The notes under the pieces: model-generated
What the model saw: the letters and a program-made list of their open reading frames with translations, nothing else
The model's database searches: none
What the model was told of the DNA's origin: nothing
Assembly: GCF_900313035.1 (NCBI RefSeq)
Contig: NZ_OMPS01000038.1
Span: 1-64,000 of the forward strand
Source: Ruegeria sp. EL01
Lineage (GTDB): Bacteria; Pseudomonadota; Alphaproteobacteria; Rhodobacterales; Rhodobacteraceae
Direction of reading: 5' to 3'
DNA: 64,000 nucleotides
In this document: positions 44,217-51,679 of the stretch, piece after piece
How the letters are laid out: every line of letters begins with the position of its first letter
How positions within the stretch are numbered: the stretch's first letter is position 1
Translations under genes and position numbers: made by a program

Positions 44217-45134
44217 TTAGGCAAATATCATCGAGCTGAGTTTGCGGCGTCCGTTCAGAACAATCGGATCATTGGGTCTGAGCGCGTCAAAGATCGTGAA
44301 CAGCTGCGACTTGGCCGCGCCGTCATTCCATTCGCGATCACGACCGAACAGTTCCAGCAGTTGCCCCACGGCTTCTTCCACATCGCCATTGGCATGCAGT
44401 GCCTGCGCCAGATCGAACCGTGCCTGATGATTGTCAGGATCGGCTTCTACCATCACCGTCAAATCAGCCACCGGACCCGCATCCGCAGCCTGTTTGGCCA
44501 GCTCAAGCTGCGCGTGGGCCGCTTCGATTTCGGGCGACGTAGAAATCTCGGCCGGGGCGCCATTCAGGATCGCTTCGGCCTGCTCAAGATCACCCGATGC
44601 TATATGGGACCGCACTAGCCCCCCATAGGCCCCGGCGTGGTTCGGATCTTCGCCCAGGATGGCGGCAAAGGTCTGCGCTGCATCAACAGCGGCACCTTCG
44701 GCCAGCATGTCTTCCGCAGCTGTCACAGCATCGTCCAATTGCCCACCGGGGCTTTCGCCGCCAGCGGCTTCGATCACGCGATCCACGAACGCCTTGATTT
44801 CAGATCCCGGCACAGCCCCCTGAAACCCGTCGACGGGCTGACCTTTAGAAAAGGCATAAACGGTCGGAATCGACTGGATACGCAATTGCGAGGCAATTGC
44901 CTGAGCCTCGTCGACGTTGATCTTGACCATTTTCACCGCGCCTTTGGCGGCGGTTACGGCTTCTTCCAAAAGTGGACCAAGCGTCTTGCATGGGCCACAC
45001 CAAGGCGCCCAGAAATCAACGATAACCGGAATATCCTGCGAGGTTTCAACAACGTCGGCCATGAAAGTGGCCTCGGTTCCGTCCTTGATCAGATCACTGG
45101 TGTCTGAGCCAGCTGCGGTGTTCAGAAGATCCAT
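44217..45134 (-). CDS. Thioredoxin-TPR co-chaperone (CnoX/YbbN-like)
   Basis: A 305-residue protein: a thioredoxin domain at about 30-135 with the active site WCGPC (C46, C49) and a C-terminal TPR-like region (about 145-300). This is the architecture of YbbN/CnoX, a holdase that protects proteins during hypochlorous-acid stress and cooperates with GroEL and DnaK. In E. coli the CGPC cysteine pair is altered; here the full redox motif is kept, so reductase activity is possible. ATG at 45134 is chosen over GTG at 45143. Confidence 0.88.
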   Translation of the reverse strand: MDLLNTAAGSDTSDLIKDGTEATFMADVVETSQDIPVIVDFWAPWCGPCKTLGPLLEEAVTAAKGAVKMVKINVDEAQAIASQLRIQSIPTVYAFSKGQPVDGFQGAVPGSEIKAFVDRVIEAAGGESPGGQLDDAVTAAEDMLAEGAAVDAAQTFAAILGEDPNHAGAYGGLVRSHIASGDLEQAEAILNGAPAEISTSPEIEAAHAQLELAKQAADAGPVADLTVMVEADPDNHQARFDLAQALHANGDVEEAVGQLLELFGRDREWNDGAAKSQLFTIFDALRPNDPIVLNGRRKLSSMIFA

Positions 45135-45220
45135 GGCAATCACTCTTTCGTTCCAATTTGCGCCCTATATGCAACCGCTGAGCGCGGAAACCAAGGGGTG
45201 AGTTTTAAGACCGGATCCGA

Positions 45221-46009
45221 TCAAACGTCAAAGGTCGCAAAAACCGGCGCGTGATCACTGGGCTTTTCCCAGCCGCGCGCGTCACGCAGAACCCTGCTGG
45301 AATGGCCGGCATTCGAGATGTCGGGTGTCGCCCAGACATGATCCAATCGCCGCCCTTTGTCCGCGACATCCCAATCGCGCGCACGATAGGACCACCAGCT
45401 ATAAAGCTGCCCTTCGGGGATATCCTGACGGGTGATATCAACCCAGCCTCCCGCATCCTGGGTTTCTGACAATTGCTCGACCTCGACAGGTGTGTGCGAC
45501 ACGACCTTGAGCAGCTTTTTGTGGGACCAGACATCATCCTCACGCGGGGCGATGTTCAGGTCCCCTACCAGAATTGACTTCTGCGGCTTGTCCGCGTGAA
45601 ACCAGTCCCGCATTTCAGTCAGATAGTCGAGTTTCTGACCGAATTTCTCGTTCACTTCGCGATCGGGTACATCCCCGCCTGCAGGAACATAGAAATTGTG
45701 GATCGTGACCCCATTTTCCAGTCGACCAGCGATATGTCGGGCATGACCCAGACTTGCAAAATCCTTGTCGCCAACATCCTCAATAGGCAAGCGAGACAGA
45801 ATGGCGACGCCATTATAGCCTTTTTGCCCCCGCGCAATCATATGGCTGTAACCAAGCGCCGAAAACGCTTCGGTTGGGATCTTTTCCACTGGCGACTTAC
45901 ATTCCTGCAGACACAGAATATCCGGCGCTTCTTCCTGTAGCAGTTTCAGCACAATCGGCTCACGCAGACGGACCGAGTTGATGTTCCATGTGGCTATCGT
46001 AAAGGGCAT
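45221..46009 (-). CDS. xth: Exodeoxyribonuclease III
   Basis: A 262-residue AP endonuclease of the exonuclease III family. Metal and catalytic residues lie in the expected blocks: WNINSVR at residues 8-14, LQECK with E36, GDLNIAPREDDVWS in the middle, and SDHAPVFA at the end. It repairs abasic sites and 3'-blocked ends in DNA. It stands alone on the minus strand, 87 bases from the thioredoxin-TPR gene. Confidence 0.93.
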   Translation of the reverse strand: MPFTIATWNINSVRLREPIVLKLLQEEAPDILCLQECKSPVEKIPTEAFSALGYSHMIARGQKGYNGVAILSRLPIEDVGDKDFASLGHARHIAGRLENGVTIHNFYVPAGGDVPDREVNEKFGQKLDYLTEMRDWFHADKPQKSILVGDLNIAPREDDVWSHKKLLKVVSHTPVEVEQLSETQDAGGWVDITRQDIPEGQLYSWWSYRARDWDVADKGRRLDHVWATPDISNAGHSSRVLRDARGWEKPSDHAPVFATFDV

Positions 46010-46081
46010 GGGGCGGGTTTCCTCTGTCGCGGTTGGCGTAACCTATCGCGGTGTAAGAACAGGTGCTATCGGAAAAAATAT

Positions 46082-46489
46082 TTAGGACGGGTGACCATCA
46101 GATTGGGGTGCTTCATCGCAGATTTTGTACCAATCAGGTTTCTCCGAGACAAACTCATGAAACTGAACCTTCAGATGTAATGCCGTATCCAGCGTATTCG
46201 CTGCGATTGGGAAACTGTCTTCATCCGACAGGATTTCACCAAGGGACGTTCCGCAGTTTTTGCAGAAACATCTGCCGTATTTGTACGGAGCGTTCGGCCG
46301 ATACAACACCACCTTGTCCTTACCCTGCACCCATATCAGATCATCCTTTTTCGCAAACACAATCGTGCTGGCCCCTGACTTGCGGCATCGGGAACAGTGA
46401 CACGTACCCATTACAGACGGTTCGCGCTTTAGTTGAAACCTGACGGTTCCGCAGCAACAACTTCCCTGAATCACTACAAATGTCTCCAT
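46082..46489 (-). CDS. GFA family protein
   Basis: A 135-residue GFA/CENP-V fold protein, a second copy of this family in the window. Cysteines C11-C13, C30, C32 and C35 (GSCCCGTV, CHCSRCRKSG) and a later FCKNCGTSLG are the zinc ligands. Function is unknown for most members. ATG at 46489 gives the expected N-terminus, although no strong ribosome binding site is visible. The upstream sequence to 46630 contains a terminator for the next gene and is not coding. Confidence 0.8.
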   Translation of the reverse strand: METFVVIQGSCCCGTVRFQLKREPSVMGTCHCSRCRKSGASTIVFAKKDDLIWVQGKDKVVLYRPNAPYKYGRCFCKNCGTSLGEILSDEDSFPIAANTLDTALHLKVQFHEFVSEKPDWYKICDEAPQSDGHPS

Positions 46490-46582
46490 CTGGAAAAGAA
46501 TGAGTGGAACATTACAGGAACACTTACGGTGGGGCAATGTTGGAATGACCCGCAATCTTGCTGATAACAAGCGATAACAGAA

Positions 46583-46655
46583 TAAAAAAAGGCCGGGCCA
46601 AAGGCCCGGCAGTCCAACAGGGAGGTGCATGTCATTACCCGGACATGCACGGGTT
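46583..46655 (-). ncRNA. Candidate small RNA with FNR-type promoter and two hairpins
   Basis: If transcription starts near 46655, set by an FNR box centred at 46696.5, a transcript of about 73 nt results. Hairpin 1 has perfect 9-bp arms (46625-46633 and 46642-46650, loop of 8). A single-stranded linker with CACCUCCCUG follows, complementary to ribosome-binding sequences. Hairpin 2 is the GC-rich terminator with 8-bp arms at 46592-46610, ending in seven U. The gene on either side gives no explanation for this structure. The RNA could be an independent anaerobically induced sRNA or a 3'-UTR fragment of the response-regulator mRNA; both fit the sequence. Not recognised as any family I know. Confidence 0.5.
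46584..46610 (-). terminator. Rho-independent terminator after the response regulator / candidate sRNA
   Basis: GCCGGGCC (46592-46599) and GGCCCGGC (46603-46610) close on a 3-base loop; on the minus strand the stem is followed by one base and seven T (46584-46590). It stops transcripts from the response regulator gene and from the FNR-type promoter. Confidence 0.9.
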
Positions 46656-46661
46656 GGGAGT

Positions 46662-46703
46662 AATCTAATTATGACTACAGAGTATCACTTTGATCCAAAT
46701 CAA
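46662..46703 (-). promoter_or_regulatory. FNR/FnrL-type promoter driving the candidate sRNA
   Basis: TTGAT-CCAA-ATCAA (46690-46703) is a perfect match to the FNR consensus, symmetrical on both strands. On the minus strand TAGATT (46667-46662) sits where a -10 element should be if the box is centred at -41.5, the class II activator position. The direction toward the terminator is favoured because the other direction would only read antisense into the response regulator. Confidence 0.6.
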
Positions 46704-46714
46704 TCTACAGGCGA

Positions 46715-47401
46715 TCATGATACCAAGCGATATCCACCCGATTCTGTGACCAAAAGACGCGCATTTGACGGATCAGGCTCGATTTTCTGGCGCAGCCGGT
46801 AGATGTGAGTTTCCAGCGTATGCGTCGTTACGCCAGCGTTGTAGCCCCACACCTCGTGCAGCAGCACGTCCCGCGCCACCACACCATCGGTCGAGCGGTA
46901 GAGGAACTTGAGAATATTGGTTTCTTTCTCCGTCAGGCGAATTTTGCGATCATCTTCAGTGATCAACATCTTCATTGCAGGTTTGAACGTATAGGGGCCA
47001 AGAACAAAGACAGCGTCTTCGGATTGTTCATGCTGGCGTAGCTGCGCGCGAATACGGGCCAACAAGACCGGAAACTTGAATGGCTTTGAGACATAATCGT
47101 TTGCACCTGCATCCAGTCCCAGGATCGTGTCGGCATCACTGTCATGGCCCGTCAGCATTAGAATCGGGCTTTTAACACCCTGTTTGCGCATCAGACGGCA
47201 AAGCTCTCGGCCATCCGTGTCCGGCAGACCAACATCCAGGATCACCAGGTCATAGATCGCTTCGCGCGCACGCTCCATTGCGGACTGACCATCATGCGCT
47301 TCAAACACATCGAAATCCTCGGTCATCACCAGTTGCTCGCTGAGTGCCTCGCGCAGGTCTTCATCGTCATCCACCAGCAGGATTTTCTTGAGTTGAGCCA
47401 T
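46715..47401 (-). CDS. OmpR/PhoB family response regulator
   Basis: A 228-residue response regulator. Residues 1-120 form the receiver with acidic residues in VDDDED, the phosphorylatable aspartate in VILDVGLPD and the lysine of VSKPF; residues 130-228 form the winged-helix DNA-binding domain (LTEKETNILKFLYR, then HTLETHIYRLRQKIE). No histidine kinase gene adjoins it, so it is an orphan here. The length and a Rhodobacterales setting would suit CenR, the envelope regulator, but I cannot confirm this. An inverted repeat with perfect 7-bp arms lies about 100 bases upstream. Confidence 0.92.
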   Translation of the reverse strand: MAQLKKILLVDDDEDLREALSEQLVMTEDFDVFEAHDGQSAMERAREAIYDLVILDVGLPDTDGRELCRLMRKQGVKSPILMLTGHDSDADTILGLDAGANDYVSKPFKFPVLLARIRAQLRQHEQSEDAVFVLGPYTFKPAMKMLITEDDRKIRLTEKETNILKFLYRSTDGVVARDVLLHEVWGYNAGVTTHTLETHIYRLRQKIEPDPSNARLLVTESGGYRLVS

Positions 47402-47499
47402 TTCCCGGTCCTCCTAAGCCTTTTCCATCACTTGCGCGTGGAATACGCAATCAACAAGCTTTGCTGCAACGGGCTCACGCCCTCGTGTCCAAGGTGGCG

Positions 47500-47516
47500 G
47501 AAATGTTTCACATTTC
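47500..47516. promoter_or_regulatory. Inverted repeat between the response regulator and ribA
   Basis: GAAATGT and ACATTTC are perfect 7-bp arms with the spacer TTC, in the divergent promoter region. A smaller pair, GTTAC and GTAAC, lies at 47547-47559 close to the ribA start. Either could bind the response regulator. Confidence 0.4.
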
Positions 47517-47563
47517 GTGCCGAAAGCGCTAGGAGAGAGGCTGAACGTTACAGGGTAACATAG

Positions 47564-48658
47564 ATGAGTCTTATCCCAGATATCACCGAACTGCTTGCGC
47601 GAGCCCGGGCAGATCTGCGCATGGGCGTACCCGTCGTACTGATGGACGATACCGGGTTTGGCGTGCTTGCTGCCTCGGCAGAAACAATCAGCCCCCAACG
47701 TCTGGCCGATCTTCGTGGGCTTTGCGGCGATCCGGTGGTCACAATAACCGGGCGACGGGCGGAAACGCTCAAGGCACGGGCCTATGATGGTGATCTGGCG
47801 CGGATTTTGATTCCGGAGGATGCAGATATCGGTTGGGTTCAGGCCGTTGCCGATCCTTCCGATGATCTGAGTTCCCCTATGAAGGGGCCACTGATGACAA
47901 AGCGTCAGGGCAATGCCCATTTGCACCGCATTGCCATCGCACTGGCAAAATCTGCACGCCTTCTGCCTGCAGCGATCGTGGTTCAGGTCGAAGACGGAAG
48001 AACATTTGCCGCAAGCCACGGCCTGACATGCATCGATCACACCCGCGCTGCCCCTCATCTGGCAGGCCGCAGCGCGCTGCACGAGGTTGTCGCAGCGCGC
48101 CTGCCGATGGAAGTATCAGAAGCTGGACGGCTGCATGTTTTCCGCCCCGAGGATGGCGGGGAAGAACATTATGCTGTTGAAATCGGGCGCCCGGACCGGG
48201 ACAAACCGGTTCTGGCACGATTGCACTCGGCCTGTTTTACCGGTGATCTCATGGGCAGCCTGAAATGTGACTGCGGCCCGCAGCTGCGTGGCGCGTTGGC
48301 CCAAATGGGATCAGAAGGCGCAGGTGTCCTGCTCTATCTGAATCAAGAGGGTCGAGGCATTGGTCTGGCAAACAAGATGCGAGCTTATTTCTTGCAAGAT
48401 CAAGGGTTTGACACGGTCGAAGCCAACCACCGCCTGGGCTTCGAAGATGACGAACGGGACTTTCGCCTCGGCTCGGACATTCTGAAATCGTTGGGCTTCA
48501 ACTCGGTCCGCTTGCTGACCAACAACCCGGCCAAGATCGCAATGATGGAGCGTACCGGCATCGCTGTGACCGAACGTGTTCCGTTGAAAGTCGGCGAAAC
48601 CGCCCATAACCGCGCGTATCTGGCGACCAAGGCGGCGAAGTCCGGGCATCTGCTGTGA
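47564..48658 (+). CDS. ribA: GTP cyclohydrolase II with degenerate RibB-like N-terminal domain
   Basis: A 364-residue protein. Residues about 195-364 form a complete GTP cyclohydrolase II: zinc cysteines in SACFTGDLMG and KCDCG, the QEGRGIGL motif and the NNPAKI block. It opens the riboflavin pathway from GTP. The first 190 residues resemble DHBP synthase (RibB), for example ARLLPAAIVVQVEDG and ASHGL, but the acidic metal-binding stretch of RibB is replaced (VVLMDDTGFGVLAAS), so that half is probably inactive. The product is thus a RibBA-type fusion with one dead half. ATG at 47564 is divergent from the response regulator. Confidence 0.87.
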   Translation: MSLIPDITELLARARADLRMGVPVVLMDDTGFGVLAASAETISPQRLADLRGLCGDPVVTITGRRAETLKARAYDGDLARILIPEDADIGWVQAVADPSDDLSSPMKGPLMTKRQGNAHLHRIAIALAKSARLLPAAIVVQVEDGRTFAASHGLTCIDHTRAAPHLAGRSALHEVVAARLPMEVSEAGRLHVFRPEDGGEEHYAVEIGRPDRDKPVLARLHSACFTGDLMGSLKCDCGPQLRGALAQMGSEGAGVLLYLNQEGRGIGLANKMRAYFLQDQGFDTVEANHRLGFEDDERDFRLGSDILKSLGFNSVRLLTNNPAKIAMMERTGIAVTERVPLKVGETAHNRAYLATKAAKSGHLL

Positions 48659-49155
48659 CACCCAATGATTTGGTGCTGACCCCGCGTGGCGTTCGGTTTC
48701 GTGGTCAGCTTTTCCCCTGTTCGATCGGCAAGGGCGGGTTGAGTAATTCCAAACGTGAAGGCGACGGAGCGACCCCAACAGGCGCGCACCGCATCACGGG
48801 CATGTTGTATCGGCCGGACCGCATCGCCACACCAACCTTCTGGGCACGCGCGATCGGGCCTTGGGATCTATGGTCGGACGATACATCGGATAATAATTAC
48901 AACCGCTTAGTCTCAGCGCCATATCCGTTCAGCCACGAAAAACTGCGCCGCGCAGACCCGCTTTATGATCTGGTATTCATAACCGATTGGAACTGGCCAA
49001 ACGCGGTAGCAGGTCGAGGTTCTGCAATATTTTTGCATCAATGGCGGCGACCTGGCTATCCGACCGAAGGATGCGTGGCCTTTCGACGTGAGCATCTGCA
49101 CTGGATTGCCCGTAAGATTGTACCGGGCACACGACTGATTATCCCTGCGGTTTGA
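48655..49155 (+). CDS. L,D-transpeptidase (YkuD) domain protein without signal peptide
   Basis: A 166-residue YkuD-domain protein. The active-site histidine H128 and cysteine C140 lie in FLHQWRRPGYPTEGC, the family signature. Active enzymes crosslink peptidoglycan by 3-3 bonds or attach lipoproteins, but this protein has no signal peptide, so its location is uncertain. The GTG start overlaps the ribA stop (GTGA). An upstream signal-bearing start is impossible without entering ribA in another frame. The 3' end overlaps the convergent YggS gene by 17 bases. Confidence 0.83.
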   Translation: MTPNDLVLTPRGVRFRGQLFPCSIGKGGLSNSKREGDGATPTGAHRITGMLYRPDRIATPTFWARAIGPWDLWSDDTSDNNYNRLVSAPYPFSHEKLRRADPLYDLVFITDWNWPNAVAGRGSAIFLHQWRRPGYPTEGCVAFRREHLHWIARKIVPGTRLIIPAV

Positions 49156-49798
49156 CCCGCTCGCCAAAGATGGCGGATCCGACACGCACATGGGTTGCCC
49201 CCAATGCGATGGCCTGTTCGAAATCGCTGCTCATCCCCATGGACAGACCTGTCAATCCGTTGCGTGCCGCGATTTTGGCCAGTAACGCAAAATGCAGTGA
49301 GGGTTCTTGGTCGACCGGAGGGATGCACATTAGCCCGCGGACCGGCAGGTCCAGCTCTTTGCATTCAGCAACAAACCGATCCGCATCTACAGGTAAAATT
49401 CCCGCCTTTTGATCTTCTTCTCCGGTGTTTACCTGAATGAACAGATCCGGGCAGGATCCGATCTCTTGTGCCAATCGGGCCAAAGTCTTTGCCAGTTTGG
49501 GACGGTCGACGGAATGAATGGCATTGCACAGTTCCATCGCCTGACGCGCCTTGTTGGTTTGCAAGGGACCAATCAGATGCAGATCAACATCGGAGTACTG
49601 CTCTTTGAAAGCGGGCCATTTGCCAACAGCTTCCTGAACCCGGTTTTCACCAAAACAGCGGTGCCCTTGTTCAAGCACGGCTTGAACGCGCTCATTCGGC
49701 TGCACCTTGGACACAGCGATCAACGTTACCGACCCAGCAGGCCGTCCAACATTTGATACGGCCTTGGCAATGCGGGCGGTGATCTCTTGCAATGACAT
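49139..49798 (-). CDS. YggS family pyridoxal phosphate homeostasis protein
   Basis: A 219-residue PLP-binding TIM-barrel protein (PLPBP). The PLP lysine is K31 in IAVSKVQ, and HLIGPLQTNKAR and GLSMGMSSDFEQAI are the family blocks. It buffers pyridoxal phosphate and affects amino-acid metabolism; no catalytic reaction is established. ATG at 49798 is the natural start since the extension to 49834 is not similar to the family. It ends opposite the L,D-transpeptidase gene. Confidence 0.92.
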   Translation of the reverse strand: MSLQEITARIAKAVSNVGRPAGSVTLIAVSKVQPNERVQAVLEQGHRCFGENRVQEAVGKWPAFKEQYSDVDLHLIGPLQTNKARQAMELCNAIHSVDRPKLAKTLARLAQEIGSCPDLFIQVNTGEEDQKAGILPVDADRFVAECKELDLPVRGLMCIPPVDQEPSLHFALLAKIAARNGLTGLSMGMSSDFEQAIALGATHVRVGSAIFGERVKPQG

Positions 49799-49846
49799 GG
49801 CGTTCCTCAATCTGCCTTTGGGGCAGAGAAACACTATGTCGGCGCA

Positions 49847-49876
49847 AAAGAAAAGGGCGGGTCCGAAGACCCGCCC
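49847..49876 (-). terminator. Rho-independent terminator after the porin gene
   Basis: GGGCGGGTC (49855-49863) and GACCCGCCC (49868-49876) form a perfect 9-bp stem with loop CGAA; on the minus strand the stem is followed by a T-rich run. It lies 24 bases after the porin stop. Confidence 0.88.
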
Positions 49877-49900
49877 TCAAACCTTGCGGTTCAGATCAAC

Positions 49901-50842
49901 TTAGAAGTTGAACTGGGCACCGAAGTCGGCACGTGTCTGGCTTTCGCCGCCGCCACGCTTCGAGCGACCAACACCACCGCGCAGCGAAGCACCGCCGCCC
50001 AGGTCGTAGATGGCACCAATGCCGTACTGCTGGTTGTCGTCGTCCGCCGAACCGTCACCGTAAGCGAAGGTCAGGGTGGTTGCAGCGCCAACATTGTAGG
50101 CTGCCGACAGACCGTATGCAGTGCCGTTGCGCGCTGCATTTGAAACATCGTCGTCTGCGACAAACAGAGTACCCGAGAAGTCACCGAATTCTGCACCCAG
50201 GGTCAGAACGGTCAGGGTCTGCTTCTCTGCACCACCAACGCCGTCAGTTTGACCATAGGCCAGAGCTGCGGTGATGTTGTTGAAGGTGTAGGTCGCGCTG
50301 ATGTCCCACTTGTCTTCGCCGCCGGAGTCTTGGTCATACGACGCGCCGAAAGCGAAGTCGTTGATGGCGTACTGGAAGAACACAGCGTTTGCGCCAGCAC
50401 CGGTCGAAGAGTACGACAGGAAGCTGTAGTCAACGCCAGAGTACTGACCAATGAAGCTTTCCAGGCCAGGCTCGTTACCGTAGTAGTTTGCCAGGTTGTC
50501 GAACGAACCCGCTACGTTACCCGCGTCAACACGCAGACCACCGTAGATGACCGAGAAGCGCGCGCCGTTCAGGCCAGCTGCGTTGGCTTCGCCATTGGTG
50601 GCATTTTCGTCAGCTTGCAGACGAACACGACCTTCGAAGCGAACGCCGCCGTCGGTTTCTGCGATGCCGTCGATGTTCAGACGGAAGCGAGAAACCAGAA
50701 TGGTGTCGCTAATGTTAGGGTCTGTCGAACGATCTTCTTGGTAGCCAATACCAAAACGGCCATAACCGCCCAGTTTGACTTCAGCTGCTGCAACGCCTGC
50801 GGTCGCGATAAGCGCCGTCGTTGCGAAGAGAACTTTTTTCAT
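49901..50842 (-). CDS. Rhodobacter-type porin
   Basis: A 313-residue outer-membrane beta-barrel. A Sec signal peptide (residues 1-20, MKKVLFATTALIATAGVAAA) precedes EVKLGGYGRFGIGYQ, and the protein ends in a phenylalanine (FGAQFNF), the outer-membrane assembly signal. Many Gly/Ala/aromatic beta strands with acidic loops fill the rest. It should form a trimeric general-diffusion channel. The gene is monocistronic with its own terminator, and its leader is long (285 bases to the next gene). Confidence 0.92.
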   Translation of the reverse strand: MKKVLFATTALIATAGVAAAEVKLGGYGRFGIGYQEDRSTDPNISDTILVSRFRLNIDGIAETDGGVRFEGRVRLQADENATNGEANAAGLNGARFSVIYGGLRVDAGNVAGSFDNLANYYGNEPGLESFIGQYSGVDYSFLSYSSTGAGANAVFFQYAINDFAFGASYDQDSGGEDKWDISATYTFNNITAALAYGQTDGVGGAEKQTLTVLTLGAEFGDFSGTLFVADDDVSNAARNGTAYGLSAAYNVGAATTLTFAYGDGSADDDNQQYGIGAIYDLGGGASLRGGVGRSKRGGGESQTRADFGAQFNF

Positions 50843-51127
50843 CTTGTTTCCCTCGGTTTCAATTAAATAGTTTTTCTACTCGACACATACCTCGGCATAT
50901 GTCTCAGCACGGACACCGTTTCGCTCTTTTTGCCCCCCGGGCGCAAGCTTGGCCTAATTGCTGTGGCGTCATTCGGGTCAAATTGGTGCAAGGATGCCAC
51001 AGTCAGTTTTGCCTGCCTTTCCGCACAGTAGGCCGATGTATCAAAAGAATAGGCTTGTTGCAGAAGGGGTCCTTGGCTAGGAGTATCCACCAATAACGCA
51101 CAATCAGTGAAACAGGACCTGCTTACA
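50843..51127. other. Intergenic region between porin and DUF3576 genes
   Basis: These 285 bases hold the divergent promoters. I see one imperfect inverted pair, TGTGGCGTC and GATGCCACA, near 50960-51001, which may be a regulator site for porin expression; no RNA gene is recognisable. Confidence 0.45.
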
Positions 51128-51610
51128 ATGCGCCTGCCGACAGTTTTGGGTATGATCATGCTGACCGCCACCATTTCGGCATGCGGACAGAATCGAAGCA
51201 CAACAACGTACAACCCTAACCTCGTCGGGGGAAATTCCGACGAACGTGAATTGAATGATTCTGAACGTTCAACGATCTGGGACATTTTCAATCGCGGCGA
51301 CGCCGAGCAGACAACCAATGTAAACCGGTATCTGTGGACGGCCTCGCTGGATGTTCTCAGCTTTCTGCCAGTGCAAGAAGTTGATCCGTTTACCGGCGTG
51401 ATCGTAACAGGTTACGGCAAACCGCCAGGCGGCGGGCGGTCGTATCGGGCCACGGTCCATGTCAGCGATCCGGCGTTGGCTGCGCGGTCTTTGTCGGTTG
51501 CGCTTCAGTCCAACGGGGGCGCACCGGTCAGCGCTGCGACAACCCGCGCCATCGAAGACGCCATCCTTTCGCGGGCACGCCAGTTACGCATTGCGGACAA
51601 CAAGTTCTAG
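51128..51610 (+). CDS. DUF3576 lipoprotein
   Basis: A 160-residue lipoprotein with the lipobox ATISAC (lipidated C19). Family blocks are IWDIFNRGDAEQTTNVNRYLW and the C-terminal VSAATTRAIEDAILSRARQLR, each in shorter parts. DUF3576 proteins are common in alphaproteobacteria and of unknown function, often next to leuS-lptE as here; a role in the outer-membrane assembly pathway is suggested only by this neighbourhood. A terminator separates it from leuS. Confidence 0.82.
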   Translation: MRLPTVLGMIMLTATISACGQNRSTTTYNPNLVGGNSDERELNDSERSTIWDIFNRGDAEQTTNVNRYLWTASLDVLSFLPVQEVDPFTGVIVTGYGKPPGGGRSYRATVHVSDPALAARSLSVALQSNGGAPVSAATTRAIEDAILSRARQLRIADNKF

Positions 51611-51637
51611 CAACCCGACGAAATTCACAATAAGACC

Positions 51638-51663
51638 ACGCCGGGTTCCTGCCCGGCGTTTTT
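51638..51663 (+). terminator. Rho-independent terminator before leuS
   Basis: ACGCCGGG (51638-51645) and CCCGGCGT (51652-51659) form an 8-bp stem followed by TTTTT. It lies 28 bases after the DUF3576 stop and 17 bases before the leuS start, so leuS must have its own promoter in or before the stem or depend on readthrough. Confidence 0.85.
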
Positions 51664-51679
51664 ATTCACGAAGGACCGC

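Noticed and set aside
46672..46803. Short plus-strand open frame of 43 codons overlapping the response regulator's end
   Set aside because: It has no ribosome binding site, runs antisense into a real gene and overlaps the FNR-type promoter; it looks like chance.
47402..47563. Possible FMN riboswitch upstream of ribA
   Set aside because: The conserved FMN-aptamer core is not visible and the leader is too short and on a divergent promoter.
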